Counted from the stretch's first letter, positions 47,528 through 61,229 are shown. The stretch: DNA of 64,000 nt from Seriola aureovittata (GCF_021018895.1 NC_079372.1:17354318-17418317), one strand, 5' to 3'. The notes: generated by a model not told the origin, from the sequence alone. A program made the numbers and translations.

Positions 47528-48230
47528 TAATAACAATGTTTATAATGCTACATAGCAAAACTAGCTATATTAATCAAGTAACAATGCTAACTAGTTTCCC
47601 CAATTCAAAATGCAATCCACTCTGTGTGATGAGATTATTTTACCAAGAGAGCAAAATGAAACTTCTGGCCCAACATATGCCTGGGTCTTCGGCCCAATTC
47701 TGGCCCATATATGTCCACTTCTGGGCAGTTTGCAGCTGTTATCCTCTGAACAGCCAGAGCATTTTCTGTGTGTGTGCTACAATCGGTCCAGATGTGGAAG
47801 CAGCATCAGGCCGTAGAACCAGGCGTGTACTGGATCAGAAGAAAAGGCTGGTAGGATCGGGCGTAGCTCTGCTACAGAGAGCACCAGTGTTGTCAATCAG
47901 AGGCTCGCTGTCTGAAAGCAACTCAATACTCTGTCTCAACATACACCACATCTTTGGAGGGTGGTGTCTTTTGCCTTTAAGCCAAAAACCAAAAGCCAAA
48001 CAGTAAGGAATGTTTTTTGTTTTGCTGGCTACACAGAAAACTAACATTACTCTCCTAGACAGCATTTCATTAGCTAACTTCATTATTGTTTGAGGTAAGG
48101 TTTCAAAAAGCCCCGTTCAGGACTGGGAGCCAATTCGCTGCTGGCATTAAATCCGAATTTAGGGTAAAATTAGATAATTAGGGTAAAATTTAAATTTGTA
48201 AGCATTGTATTTCATTGTCCCTTTACTTAC

Positions 48231-48467
48231 CTTTGCTGTCTGTCTGCAGATCATCAAGATAGAAATCCGTCTGCCGGTTGCCCAGGACGAAGGCCAGGAA
48301 GGAGAGGATGAGGGCGTCCAAGATGCCCATGATGGCCAGCATATATGCCCAGCGTACAGAGCAATCGCCCAGGGAGTATTTCCCTGTCTGCTCCCCGCAC
48401 ATGTCCCGGATCACCTCAGCGTCCCATCCGTCAGGGAAGATCATGCAACCAAGCACCAGGCACACTC
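48231..48467 (-). CDS. lhfpl4: lhfpl4 exon (LHFPL tetraspan subfamily member 4), partial gene
   Basis: One internal exon of 237 bases, bounded on the minus strand by an acceptor (CTCCTGCAG) at 48468 and a donor (GTAAGT) at 48230, phase 1 on both sides. It encodes the end of the third membrane segment ([14 protein letters not shown]), the second extracellular loop with two cysteines ([19 protein letters not shown]), the fourth membrane segment ([20 protein letters not shown]) and the start of the cytoplasmic tail ([17 protein letters not shown]). From memory, [11 protein letters not shown] and NRQTD match LHFPL4 better than LHFPL3. LHFPL4 is an auxiliary subunit that clusters GABA-A receptors at inhibitory synapses with neuroligin-2. 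The upstream exon with the first membrane segments is not in the window and must lie past 64000. Whether this is the a or b fish co-orthologue cannot be told. Confidence 0.9.
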
Positions 48468-49339
48468 CTGCAGGAGGACAAAGAAGAGCAGAGAAGCAGG
48501 CTTAAGGTGAGGAGTGGGACAGGTGGGGTATAAATGCAGAGTTTTGAAGGGAACGAGGAGAGAGTACAAGGGAGAGGAAGGATGATGTGAAGACTGAGGA
48601 CAAAGAAAAAGGGCACAAGTGAGAGATTCCAAAGAACAGAAGGAAGAGATGAGAAACTGAGGTGGGGAAAAAGAGAGAAGTAACAGGGAAGAGAAAATTT
48701 TGAAGCTAGATTTTAATGAACTAATAGCAACAAAAAGTATCACACTGATGGCCTTAAATTGCAGCAAAAGCAAAACTCTTTAAAGAATTTTAACATCATC
48801 ACCCAGAAGTCCTGTAAGATGACACCAGTAATCTGTACAGAGTGAGTGAATGTTTACAAAGTTAGTCGGTCTGCTTTATACCAAAGGATACCAAAACCAA
48901 GCAGAGAGGCTTAAGATCTCATACTGAGTCCAGCTTTTTCCTTCATGTCCTTTGATAGTGATAACGCAGCTACTTTTGTCAGTGCATGTAAGTGAGATCC
49001 GTGTCCTTTACTAAAACACACCATGTTTCTAGGCTGCATTGCACTGTTATTGAAGAAATTCATATCTGTGCTCCTTCCACAATAGATTTAATGGAAACTC
49101 TTCTCTGCTCAACCAGTAAACAATAATCCATAAAAACAAGGGGCATCTACTTATCTTAACAATACCAACGCATGCTGAGCTGAATTTTACCTTTAGTTTT
49201 GATTCTTTGCCTTTGATTCTTTTGGCAAAATTTAAGATGGATCTAGTGGCTTTACAGGCAGACCAAACTTCTCTCCCAATAAGCCTGTGTATATTCTCAT
49301 TTGTCCAGGTCATAGTATCCTAAAGGAGTTTTTTAAATC

Positions 49340-49440
49340 GAAACAACTGGACTAGGTTGTTTGTCTGTGAAGACGTTTCACCTCTCATCCAAGAGGCTTC
49401 ATCAGTTCGTGTACGCATCTGACCAGGCTAGGACTGGTCC
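49340..49440. repeat. Dispersed teleost repeat fragment
   Basis: GTCTGTGAAGACGTTTCACC, TCTCATCCAAGAGGCTTCAT and CAGTTC follow a sequence I recall as frequent in fish genomes. It lies directly left of MITE copy C. Confidence 0.5.
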
Positions 49441-49489
49441 TTCTCTCCCAATATTTCTCAGTGAATGTGCTCTCATGTGGCTGTGGCGC

Positions 49490-49838
49490 CAGGATCTGAG
49501 CCTCTCTTCTGATTGGCTGACTGTTTTCTGAATGATTGAATAAAAAAATTGCAGATTTCAAGCAAACACTCAGAGAAATCAAATCCTGCAAGGTTGGACA
49601 CTGGGTCCAGGTGGGCGGGGCTTGGGGCATGGCTGAGAGTGGTGACTGCTTTGTTGTGACATCACAAACTTATATAAGTCCTGACGGCTCATTTCAAGGC
49701 TCAGTTTCTGAATACAGGCTGTGTGCATTTCTCTGTGGACTGAGCACTTTGATACTTTCACAGTATTAATATTGAACCTAGCCCTGCTTTGTAATAAAAA
49801 AAAGACATGGAAATCGCACTTTATACAATATTGGACCT
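49490..49838. mobile_element. Fold-back MITE, copy C (left end missing)
   Basis: Shares with copies A and B the segments CTCAGAGAAATCAAATCCTG, GGTGGGCGGGGCTTGGGGC, TGTGACATCACAAA, ACAGGCTGTGTGCATTTCTC and GAGCACTTTGATACTTTCAC. The right end ATACAATATTGGACC corresponds to the family's terminal repeat. The left end is replaced by other repeat sequence. Confidence 0.8.
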
Positions 49839-51672
49839 TTCAGCACTGCTGATGTGAGCAGAATTTAGACACCTGAGTAAAGGTGTTAATAGTGAGACAG
49901 TGGAAAGATGGAGTAACATGCACACCCTGTATACATTATTCCACCTTGAGACAATTGGGAGAGGGAAGCAGTTTAAAACATGCAGAACCTGTTTGGACTC
50001 ACACTTGCAAACAAATGTGAGTATGTGCAACATACACACGGTGCAAAGCCCTCTGGGGAAATCCATACATGCAATTTCAACACTACAACAAAAGTGGTAA
50101 TCTATACTTTACACCTATGCTCATTTATCAAAGTGAGCATCCCTGGGGAGCTGATTGTGCCATATTCCTTGCTCACCAGTGCTTTTTAAATAGCAGTCAG
50201 TCTGTGCCTGAGGGGCTGTAAGTAAAGCAGTGGGCTCCTCTGGGAGATGGGGAACATACATGGCAGGCATCACACTGAATCCTCATTCCAGACCAGACAT
50301 GTCTTTTCCACAAGCAACATCACTTGTGATACACATGAAAAGTCACATAGATTTGGCTAAGTCGGTGATTATTACGCTTCAGTCCAATAAATGTTCAAAA
50401 GATTCAATGTCTGGAGCTCAATTGGTGTGCAATTGTGAATATTTTAAGTGCCGTATGTGTAGTGAAGGATGCTGGGCAGCAGTCAAATACAGTAGCTGCT
50501 ATGTGGAGCGAGGTGTACAGTAACACAGAGGATAATAACATAGGGCTTTCAGTAAATTCTGCTGATGTGCTGCTGAACACATGAAGCCGGATCCTTGCTG
50601 TTAGCATCCATGCCTCAAAGGTCAACAACGAGTTTAGACACACAACAGATAGATACATCACTCCTGATTCATCTTTTGCATCCATACAAAGATTCTTAAA
50701 ATATTTCATTAGCTGATGCATTCATTAAAGTCCAACTGGGAGATACATCAGAAATGCTCTTTTTGCCTGTAAGCCTCTGAGTGGGCGGGACTGTGTCTGT
50801 GTTTGAATGACAGCTGAGCCTTCAGGCGCACCGAGACACAATATAAACAAACTCTGTGTAACTGGAGCTTACTACCTGAGGATAAACAACATCCTGTCTG
50901 ACATTTGCAGACATGTTTTTAAGTGGTTTTTAGTGTGATAATTATCAAACTGATGTTAGCAGCATGCTTTTTCTGACCATGGATGTGTGTTTGGAAGCTT
51001 TCTCAGTAAGTCAAGCTGCAGGAATACAGTATAGGGAAGTTAAAGCGTCCAGGGACTGCTCGTCTTTTAGGCTACAAGAGCACATACAGGTCAGGCTAAT
51101 AGGATGACCGGGTACCGAGTGGAAATAAAGCAGTTCTTGCTTCATTATCCTTGTGTAAAATCAAGCATGAGGGTTTTTATAGGGCTGAACAGTCTCATCA
51201 TGTGGTGCACACAGCTACGGTAAGCCCCGAGGGAAAACATGAATCAGTCCATCACCACCTGCGCTGCTTAAAGCTAAACTTTGTTGTCAAGTTAGTTTGG
51301 CACACTGTTTAACATTGTAACGCTTCAATTTTCAATTGCTGGCGGAAGCTTAGTGGGTGGGGGAAGGTGAGAACATTTGTGAGTGTCGCACTGTGAGGCT
51401 GCGAGTATTGCAGTGTACACCAGTGCAGATCTGTTACTACCAAACGTGAAAAAGTAGAAGAGATTTGTTCTGTAACTTTGTTTTTTTTTTTAAACCAACA
51501 CTGAAGAGAAAGACATGTGTCCACGTTTCGAAGTCTGACTCAGCTTGTTTTGTGTTAGCTAGCTGCAGTGTGTTAGTTTCACCATCAACCAATGATAGCT
51601 GGTGACTATATGCAAACTTAAGTGAAATGATTCGATGGAATTTTATTTTATTTTTTAAACTGTGCTTTTAAG

Positions 51673-52127
51673 GGTCCCATATTTAACACTTTTCTGGTGC
51701 TTCTTTTTGATATCAATAAAAAGATATATTTGTGGTTGTAAGAACCAAAAGACATCTCAATGTAGTTTTACATCTGCGCTCTCTGGAGCTCTAGCAACAA
51801 CAGGTCACTGAAACAATCAGAAGAGAGGCTTTGAGTCTCTTCTGACTGAGGTAAAACACTCAGAGAAACCAAATCCTGCAAGGTTGGATGGTGGGTCCAG
51901 GTGGGCGGGGCTTGGGGCATGGCTGAGAGTGCAGACTGCTTTGTTATGACATCACAAAGTTACAGGAAGTCCTGATGGCTCGTTTTAAGGGTCAGTTTCT
52001 GAATACAGGCTGTGTGCATTTCTCTGTGGACTGAGCACTTTGATACTTTCACAGTATTAATATAGAACCTAGACCTGCTTGATAATCAAAAAAGATACGA
52101 TAATCTACCTTTATATAATATGGGACC
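51673..52127. mobile_element. Fold-back MITE, copy A
   Basis: About 455 bases bounded by GGTCCCATATT and its exact inverse AATATGGGACC. An internal hairpin (CAGAAGAGA...TCTCTTCTG near 51820-51845) lies in the left half. No coding capacity. The superfamily is not evident and no clear target-site duplication was found. Confidence 0.8.
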
Positions 52128-55100
52128 TAGTAAATATAAAAACAGGCAGGAAATACATAGGGAGGGAAATGTATGACAAAAACCCCATGATAAATTGGAT
52201 ACGGGATGTTACAGTGATGTGGTGAGCATCATATCCATGTATTTTATTTTCTAAACAGAGATTACAGGACTCTGTGGAGCAGATCTTTATTCTGTAGCAA
52301 AAAATGAACACGCAATTTAATTTTAGCCTGACTTTAAAACACGAGTGGATTTCAACAAAGTGCAGAACTGCAAGAGAATATTATGCTTGTAAGGTTTGAA
52401 GATGATGCATCTGAGTGTATTAAAGTGAGGCCCATTAGTCATATGGTTGAACCTTGTCACATTAGCAATTCCCTCTGAAGACCCCTTGCTTCACCTTCTA
52501 GCCATCCATCATGAGAAAATGGTGGGTGGTGAACTCATAGCAACAGATGAGGGGAGGATATGAGATTAGTCACCACCTCTCTGTGTAAAACTGGAAACCA
52601 TGCAAATATGAGGAGTCTCATTTCAAGCCGAGATGTACACCATTTGAAAATGTGACCGCTCCTCTGACAAAATAATTGCAGGCATAATGAGAGAATGTAA
52701 TGAGAAAGAATATAATTACGATAATACAGTAAGTAATGAGAGAATGGAAGCAATGGAAGAAATCATCGTGGGAAATCATCATGTTATTAGCTTGTTTTAT
52801 GACCTTTATACAAGATATTAACATAGAAGAGAGATGATAAAATCATTAACTGAGTAATGAGTGTCAGGTAACATGTTTTATGGATTTTTGATGAATGGTT
52901 CCCCATCTGGCATGACACTCATCCAGAGTTATTGAATGTGGGCTTTTTGAAAATGTGGATGCAGAGCAACTGGAAGAATCCTGATGGGTGAAATACATCA
53001 GCCTCATGGCATCTCATTAACCAATCATTTTTCTTTGTAGTGAATGTTATTAACTTGTTTTTTAAACTCTACAGTTTATGTGCTGAAGCTAACACCAATA
53101 TTGTTTTGTGTTGTGAACAATTAAAGTCACAATTTTTTGATTTAACCATTTTGAGATGAAATTAAGTCCATTACTTAATATTAATCATATTATTTTAGAT
53201 GAAGGCAAATGACGGTTAATTACAAGGCAAGTTTAATTTTCGTAGCTTCTGGTATTGGTTCAAATTCGCTGCTGATTGTCTGACTGCGGTGCAGAATGCT
53301 GTGTATTTCATAGGTTTACAAAACATGGACATATTTTTTTCTTTTCGGTCACAAACTTGCCTGCTGACAGGCGTTGCGTCGTTGAGGTTTAGGAGTTACA
53401 CACAAATCACTTTGCTGACTCAAATGATTTTTCTTCAGTTCAAAAATTCGTTGTCTGTAATTTGTTCACTTGCATCATAATTCAAATGCACTTCAGTACG
53501 TACAACACTAGGTGCACACGTCACCATTCAAATGCACTGCAGTACATGTACCACTGAGCAAATACATCAACATTAGTAACTCTGTGGTCTTATAACTGGA
53601 TTGCGACTGTCCTCAGTTCCGTAGTAGGTTCAACTGGTTGTTAGCTGTTATACTCAGTTCGGCACAGTACAAAGCCAGGTCCGTACAAGCTCTGCTTATT
53701 TGGTTAATGGGTCAGATTTATCACATCACAATTTCTTCCGTCTTTCTCATTCTCTTATTAAACCTTTAACCAGGAAATAATCATGCCTGAGCTGACAACA
53801 GTGCTCTCAGTGAAAAGGAGCTCCAATGCTAAAAGCTACTGACTCAGTGCAGTTGGTTCAGTTTGAAGGTTTGGTGTTAAAGATACATTGGTACATGTGC
53901 TGAATGCCTCCAGCCTGCTTCTAAGAAAGCCCTATGATTACCCATAACACCCTTCTCTGGGTAGATTCCCAGATAAGTCTATCTTCAAAGAACTGTAATT
54001 TTCAGCCTTATAAGCCATTTTGACATCCACAGTTTTATTTTTGAGATTAAAAAATTAGAAATTTAACAATATGGATGTGTAGCATATTGGAGAAAAACCA
54101 TATGATGGTAATGTCCATCTGACATGACCTCTCCTCCATCTGCCTCTCCCCTTCATCTTAAACTCAAGTGTTTAAATGATCACCAGCGGACTAAAAATAA
54201 CCCCCACCTTCCCACAACCCAAGAAAAGCCCCTTTGAAGTTGTTGGGGTTTTTCCTCTTCCTTCCTCCCCTCCACTGTCTCAAGACACTGCATTCTGAAC
54301 TTGGAGGGGAGGAACTTCAAAGGCGGCAAGCAGAGGGATCAAACAGAGAGAGAGGATGGGAGGGAGCGAAGAGAGATGGCGAGCGCTGAGGAATGAAAGA
54401 GGGAAAACGAGTCGTACGAAAGGGGGAGAAAGAAAGCAGGACGACTACTGCTGCTCCACTCCATTATGTCATTTTTTTTTTCTCATCTCAGTTCATCACT
54501 TCTTGTCATTTCTTTTCATCGCAGCGTTCGCAGCCCATCAGCTGTTGGAAACAAGGCATCAAAGCATATCAAGCTAATGAAAACACTTGGAAATGTGTCG
54601 CCAAGACACATCTGTGATCCAGCTAGTTAAATTTACTGTGAACCAATTTATTTATAGCGCCCTAAAGATATTTATAGGCTTATTGCATAACAATTTTGTC
54701 AGACTTTCTTATCTACATGTCCACACAGAACAATTTTTTCTTCATTTTAGACAAACAGCAAAAATAGATTATATAAGAGCTCTAAAAATACCATCAGTGT
54801 GCTATATATAAGTGTGTGTGTGTGAAGTATTTTTGATGGAAGCTGCTCCAGGCGCCACAATATTCCTCCTGAGAAGCTCGACTGTGTGTTAGCTGTGTAC
54901 ATGGACATGGCGCCATCCAGCACTGTGCCATGTGCTCTGACTGAGTTACTATATGGTACTATACAGTCTATGCTTGAGGTTTTCTAATAAGTGCACATGC
55001 ATATCAATACACAGAAAACACCACTTCCTCTCAAATGCAGATTCATGCAAATGCACAATCTGAATGACCCACTCCAATCAAGATAAACAAACATCCATAT

Positions 55101-55389
55101 TGTTGTCCCCGTGCTGCTGCTGCAAACCAAAAGCAGGGAACCAACAACAGCTCCTCTGCTCATGCCAGTGTGAAAAACTAATGTTAGCTGAGGCAAGAAT
55201 AAAGTGGTGACATCATCATTACATTTATTTATTTTTTTGTACAGAGTCATAAGCTGTGTCCAGTGTCTGTGTTTGCTGCCAGCTGGACTGTGTTATCTTT
55301 ATTCTATTGTGACTGTGAGATGTGAAAACTAAAGATCCGACACAACATGTCAGTGATTAAACAAAATGACGATGACCCATAAGTGTCTG

Positions 55390-55650
55390 TGGCTTCGTCC
55401 TCACAACTACGTTCTCATTTTAAAACATTTTCAAGCTAAAGCGACCTCTCTCCAGACGACCGTTTTAGCCCTCTGTCAGCGTCGTTATTTCAAAAGGTTT
55501 CCGTTTTTGCCCGTCCAGACTACGACACAACCCTGAAGTTTTCAAAATAAAACATTGCCAGCAGCGTTTCCAAAAGACTCAGTTTTAGGAACTTGAAAAC
55601 TCTGGTGCTAGTGTGGACGCCCAGGTGATGCGTTTTAAAACATGTTTGTG
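55390..55650. repeat. Possible dispersed repeat
   Basis: CGTCCTCACAACTACGTTCT, AAAGCGACCTCTCTCCAGAC and CTAGTGTGGACGCCCAGGTG with TTTTAAAACAT near both sides resemble, from memory, a common fish non-autonomous element. Ends uncertain. Confidence 0.4.
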
Positions 55651-58600
55651 GGCTGTCGCATGTATCTCACTTTACAGTTCCTTTTATATTGAACTGTTAT
55701 AGTGTTTATAATATTGGGGATGAGGGACTGCCCCCTGGACTTTTATTATTAATGCTGAATGCTAACTTGTAGTAACAGTGTCACATGGAGAGATGAGTCT
55801 AAGTCAGCAAAGTCATTTTAACCATTTTAACATAACCAAGTTGTGTTTGTGCCTAAACCTAACCAAACCTAAACTGTGGCACTGTCACACTATAAAAGTG
55901 AAACCCAGGTTTCAAAAGGTGCTTTGTAAAGTTTCCTGTGATTGTGGTGTCAGGTCAGAAAGTCCGTCTACAAACAATGTTTTTTTTATTAGCTAACCTT
56001 AGCCACCGTGAACAACTGGTCATATCAGACCAAGAGAACCTGTAGCAACAAAACTCCTGAGAGTACTGAATTGAATGATGGTACGTCTTATTGCTTATCA
56101 ATTCAACTATTAAACTAAACCATGATTCACTAATAATTTTTGTGCCTAATGTAGCGTCAAGGTGAAGTGTCGTTGCTGGGATACCTGCAGTTTCATAAAC
56201 CTTATCCAGTGAACATTATTATCTTATTCAGTTTTAGAAACTACCCCAACCCTTCTCAAAGTCAAAACTTCAAAATGGTGAAGTCATCCTTGAAGTCTAA
56301 AAGCTAACATCGAGGCTGTATTTATAATCAAATGTAACCTCCCGTAGGTAGTTCAAACCGCTGACCCCGGTGTGGAAGCGAGTGGAAAGGTGTGAACATG
56401 ACTGCATTAGGAAATCACTGTGCCGAGGCTGTAATGTAATAAAGCTGTCTAAGGGCTGCTCTTCCCTCTGCTGCTGCGTCTAGACCTTGGCCTGCTGTCC
56501 TCCATCTATCTAATGGACGGCCACCTCGCTGATGTACAGAGCTTTTATTGGAGTTAGGATCAAGTTGTGTGTGTGCGTGTGTGAGTGTGTGTATTGCTGA
56601 GGGGGCACTTTACAAGATGTTGCTGCCGCCAGGGTTCACTGGCCCACTTGGCGTGGAGCTTTCCCTCTTTTCTTTCATTCCCTCTTTACGCTCTTTCACT
56701 CTGACAAGCTAGAGTAAACTCTGTGCTTTTTTTTTTTTTTATGTAGCTCATCATTTACTAATTATATTTGGGGAATGTAAGGTGAGCATCAAACTCTCTC
56801 CTGGTAACATCTTACTATTTATACAAATTTTCCAAATTATTGCCTAAATCGTTAAAGGTGACGCCTTGACCAAACTTATTTTCTAGGGATTTAAAGCCCA
56901 ACCTCCCCTTCTCTCCTCCATTCTTTCTTTTACTCTTCCTTTATCTTGTCCTCACTCATCCCTGTGTCCTTCACCGGCTGAGGAGGAAGTTGCTGGCACG
57001 AGGCCTAAATCTGGAAAGAGGATTGGCAGGCGTACAGAGGCTTGCACATAACCATATAATGTGTCATCACACAAGTCCAACCACCGTTTTTCATTGAGCA
57101 ATGCGAAGCAGTTTTGTGATATACTGAGGGATCAGTGAGCGGTCCCCTTTGGCAATCCATCTAATTCATAATTAGAGGAGGAGTATCTCACTGAACCAGG
57201 CACTGGTACTGAAACTACACTTTACTAAACCTTACCACACTGGATTGCAGTGTTGTTTTTCAGCTTTTTATCACTGTCAAATACACAGTGTACGGTCTTA
57301 CAGTATTTGTGGTTTGATAACATCAACCACAGAGTTTTCCTCTGAGTAGGATAAGTAGGGAAAGTTATGTGAAAATTTAAGGCATTAAGTACAAATCTAC
57401 AATAATCCTACAATTACACACAGATTAATTTGAATATTGAATAGACGCTAAATTGCCTTTACGGGAAGTCCAACAGCAGAATATCCCACTTATAAATTTG
57501 TAGCCATGGCGATGAGACGTGTTCAGCGTGAATCCTTGCAAGAAATTAAAGCTTAATTTCCTCTACGGGTAACAGCAAGGAGGAGAACTCTATTTTTGCA
57601 AGTTGACACAGTAAAAGCTGGGTTGGTGAAGTTTTATAAATGATACTCTGACGTCCCGTTCCCCTGAAGGCAGCATGCTACAAAAAGCTGACAGAAACAC
57701 TGAAGTAAAGAGCTGTTGCTATGGAAATGACACATGGTCTCAGCCTGTCACATAGGTGTAAACTGGCAGGTGTTAATGCTGCAGACCACATTCTTTGCAA
57801 GTAGTTGTAAGTTTCAACTTGTCTCCTCATGACTCTTTGGTCTAAACGTGCCTCAAACAAACGCCCCCCAAGACCACCTAAACAATACCTAATGTTCTCT
57901 GAACGCCTCGACTGAGAAACACTCTTCTTACCCTCAACAGTCCTCAGGATGAACTGTCATAAGCTTTTATATGGACTATTTCTTTGGTAGAAATGCCAGT
58001 GAAAATGTTTTACAGTGAGGTCGATTATTCATAGTTATGCAACTGATATCAATTCAATCAAAAACACATGTAAGTGAACCGACTTTTTATCAGGCTAAAG
58101 ACCGCAGCGACATAAAGGTTGGACCCCCGCAGGTCTGTCTGTCTTTTCACTGTACAGCAACACAACAAATGCTGGCAGGCGCTTAAAGATAATCAGCAAA
58201 GTCCCTAAAATATAAAACCTAAATCACTGTTTCACTTAATTAATAGAAAAAATAAATGCATCCAAATGGCACCTGGTCAAAGCAGCAGAACTAAAGGAGT
58301 GAACAACTGAATAAACAGCTCAGTACAATACATGCATGAGTGAGAACACCATTGATCACAATTTGATCATGATAAAGCTATGATGAGAAATATAGCTTGT
58401 TTGACAGTCTGAAAAAAGCCAAATATCAAGTCTGATGTACTGCAAAATAATGAACAATATATCCTTTTGAAATGGAGGTACATATGTAAATCCTATTACA
58501 CATTAATGAGAAGCATGGATGATGTATAGTAGAGACATTTTCAATCTTTCCTCATACTGACACATCTTATCTACAGTCTCCCTGCTGCTTTCTCTCTCTC

Positions 58601-58761
58601 TCACACACATACAGAGTGACAATGCTGAGAAGGGTCAAAGGAATCCATTATTCAGCTGTCAGGATATTTTTAGAAACACCCCGGTGACTTTGGAATTATT
58701 TATTAAGCCCCTAATAATTAAAACATGTACATGGGGTTGGGGAAAGCCGGCCAGAAATCTC

Positions 58762-58815
58762 AGAGAGAGAGAAGGCGAGAGAAAGAGAGATAGAGAGAGA
58801 GAGAAAGACAGAGGC
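58762..58815. repeat. (GA)n-rich purine tract
   Basis: Interrupted GA/GAAA repeats; the serine/leucine- and arginine/glutamate-rich open frames over it are artefacts. Confidence 0.9.
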
Positions 58816-59186
58816 AGGGATATCCCCCAGGGAGACTCTTCTCTTTCTCTCTTCTTCTGTACTTCTATATTTATCTCGACCACTGCAGCATCTATTTAGC
58901 TCCTGCTCGAAACACATGCACGTGGGTGCATTTATCTACATACGTACACTGGCACTACCGTACAAACCAAGCTATACACATGCACACACACAAACACGCA
59001 CATGGTCTTTACGCATTTACTAGTGAAGCAAAAAAAAAAAAAACTGTGGCTCCAGAGAAGAGAGAGAAAACATTCTCATTAATAATGCAGCTCTCACACC
59101 ATCATACACACATTTACCCGCTGTCTTACATGCTCACGTGAACGGATGCGTGTGGCCCCGCAGACACACATGCAGATACACAACCG

Positions 59187-59188
<2 letters not shown>

Positions 59189-59257
<69 letters not shown>
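59189..59257. repeat. (CA)n microsatellite
   Basis: Uninterrupted CA dinucleotide run. Confidence 0.97.
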
Positions 59258-59260
<3 letters not shown>

Positions 59261-59337
59261 AAGGAGCATATCATCAGCATACACACACAAACTCATTCAC
59301 GTACCGTTTCACTAATTCTCGTTCTGTCTCTCCCTCC

Positions 59338-59339
<2 letters not shown>

Positions 59340-59368
<29 letters not shown>
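59340..59368. repeat. (CA)n microsatellite
   Basis: Short CA run about 80 bases after the longer one. Confidence 0.95.
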
Positions 59369-59370
<2 letters not shown>

Positions 59371-59852
59371 TCTGCTCTTTCTGTTCCTCTCCTTCTTTCC
59401 CCGTCGCTCCTTCTTTACCTCACACTATTTGTAGAACAAAAATGGACAACAAAGAAAAACAACCACTGTCTGTGTGTGCATGTGGGAAAGAGCAAGAGAG
59501 CTACAAAACACAGAGCAAGAACAAAAAAAAAAAAAAACTGGACTGGCCTCACCAGAAAGTGACCGCGTTGGTCGTTCATGCAGACAGACAAAGGGTGACA
59601 TTATTAGCGAATGCTAGCCCAGTATCCCTTGGAATTATGTTCATATTGGAGGAATCCACTCTAAGCTGTTTACATCCACTGCTAACATTCAGTGGCAATG
59701 CAGAAAATGTTTCCTATATGCAGCGAGGCAGAAAGTAAGAGTAGAGTTTCTGTTCTGTCACAGACCTGTGATCAACATTTATGTTTTATTATGCCACAGA
59801 CATTTTGCCCATTGCCAATACTGTACGCAATGCAGCCTGAGACTGTATTAAA

Positions 59853-60319
59853 AATCCCATATTGTTCAGTTTTCCAATGTTTTATCTGAAGTGTTGATCC
59901 ATAAGAAGATATATTTGTGGTTTTAAGAACCAAAAACCATCTCAATGTAGTTTTACATCTCCTCTCTCAGGCTTCTCTCTGGAGCTTTAGCAACAGCAGG
60001 TCAGTGAGCCAATCAGAAGAGAGGCTCAGAGCCTGACTGTTTTCTGAGTGGTCGAATAAAAATATAGCAGATTTCAGGTAAACACTGGATCGTGGGTCCG
60101 GGGCTTGGGGCGTGGCTAATGGGTGGGGACTGCTTTGTTGTGACATCACAAAGTTACAGAAGTCCTGACGGCTCGTTTAAAGGCTCAGTTCCTGAATACA
60201 GGCTGTGTGCATTTCTCTGTGGACTGAGCACTTTGATACTTTCACAGTATCAATACAGAACCTAGACCTGCTTTATAATCAGGAGAGACATGGTGATCTC
60301 ACTTCATACAATATGGAAC
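59853..60319. mobile_element. Fold-back MITE, copy B
   Basis: Ends TCCCATATTGT and ACAATATGGAA are imperfect inverses. The interior matches copies A and C (TTTGTGGTTTTAAGAACCAA, CTCAATGTAGTTTTACATCT, CCAATCAGAAGAGAGGCTCA, GGGGCTTGGGGCGTGGC, TGTGACATCACAAA). Confidence 0.8.
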
Positions 60320-60812
60320 ATTTATGTCAAAATTAGCATGTCATTTGGTGAACACATGTATTGTAGGCACCCTATTATTCCCTTTGAGTCCAAACCTTAT
60401 CTTTTAAGTTTTATTTCCGAAAAAAGGTCAGAGTCCAGGGTTTAACGTAAGACTTTAATGTGTTAGCTCTGCAAACATTTCTTGGATGCTGCTCTGGAGC
60501 TGCGCTTGGGGCATCTGGCATGTAGTGTGGCTGTCTTAGCTCGTAATCTGACATATGTGTGTGAATATTAATGCAAATGTGCACTCAATATGATAATTGC
60601 TTCTTTTTTTTCCTGCTGTCTCTGTCTTGTGTCATTCATGAACAAATTTTAGATTCCCACTTAAAGGTGGAGGACGTGATTTTAAATCAATACACCTGTG
60701 GTCACGTTCACTTGTGCTTCAATTGCACGTCTGGGGTGTATTTGTTTTGCTGTTGAATTCAAATATCAACAGTCTCTCTCCAAAATTGCGTACCAAGGGC
60801 ACGTTGCCTACA

Positions 60813-60884
60813 TTGTGTGTGTGTGTGTGCCGGCTACCTCGCTGGCTCGAATTTGTGTGTGTGTGTGTGTGCGTGTGTGTGTGT
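60813..60884. repeat. (GT)n microsatellite, two blocks
   Basis: GT runs at about 60813-60829 and 60853-60884, separated by CCGGCTACCTCGCTGGCTCG. Confidence 0.9.
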
Positions 60885-60991
60885 CAACACTGCTACTGCC
60901 AGCTCTATCTTTATGCATTGAGTTTTCCTTGGATAATGGCCATCGATAATCAAAGGTTTGATTTCTTTTCATTATAAACCTTATTAACGGC

Positions 60992-61073
<82 letters not shown>
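60992..61073. repeat. (GA)n microsatellite
   Basis: About 80 bases of GA with a single GGAGA interruption. Confidence 0.96.
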
Positions 61074-61074
<1 letters not shown>

Positions 61075-61229
61075 ACCAGAGAAATACTGCCCTTCACCTG
61101 TTAAATAATTGACATAATACTGTATAATTAGCCTACAGCCTACACTGGATTTTTTTGAAGTCTTGTTTCAGTTTTTTTTACCTTCTCGTGGATCTGTTTC
61201 GCGGTGTGGAAGATGTGCTCGCTCGCTCC

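Larger units (their letters stand above)
35506..48230. other. Non-coding interval with transposon relics
   Basis: No complete gene is supported. It contains a dispersed repeat (35640-35832), a hAT-like MITE, an inverted-repeat element of about 1.1 kb, a strong hairpin (44716-44780) and a hexamer repeat. Because the lhfpl4 exon at 48231 ends in a splice donor on the minus strand, the gene's last exon and 3' UTR should lie here or further left. A minus-strand AATAAA at 36576-36581 is one possible end. Confidence 0.5.

Noticed and set aside
47536..48006. 156-residue plus-strand open frame ending just left of the lhfpl4 exon
   Set aside because: No family resemblance or hydrophobic/charged pattern of a real domain; single-frame chance opening with no supported start or junctions.
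48205..48533. Plus-strand open frames over 48205-48533
   Set aside because: They are antisense shadows of the lhfpl4 exon, whose minus-strand translation matches the family closely.
59138..59562. 98- and 138-residue open frames rich in His-Thr
   Set aside because: Translation of CA microsatellites.
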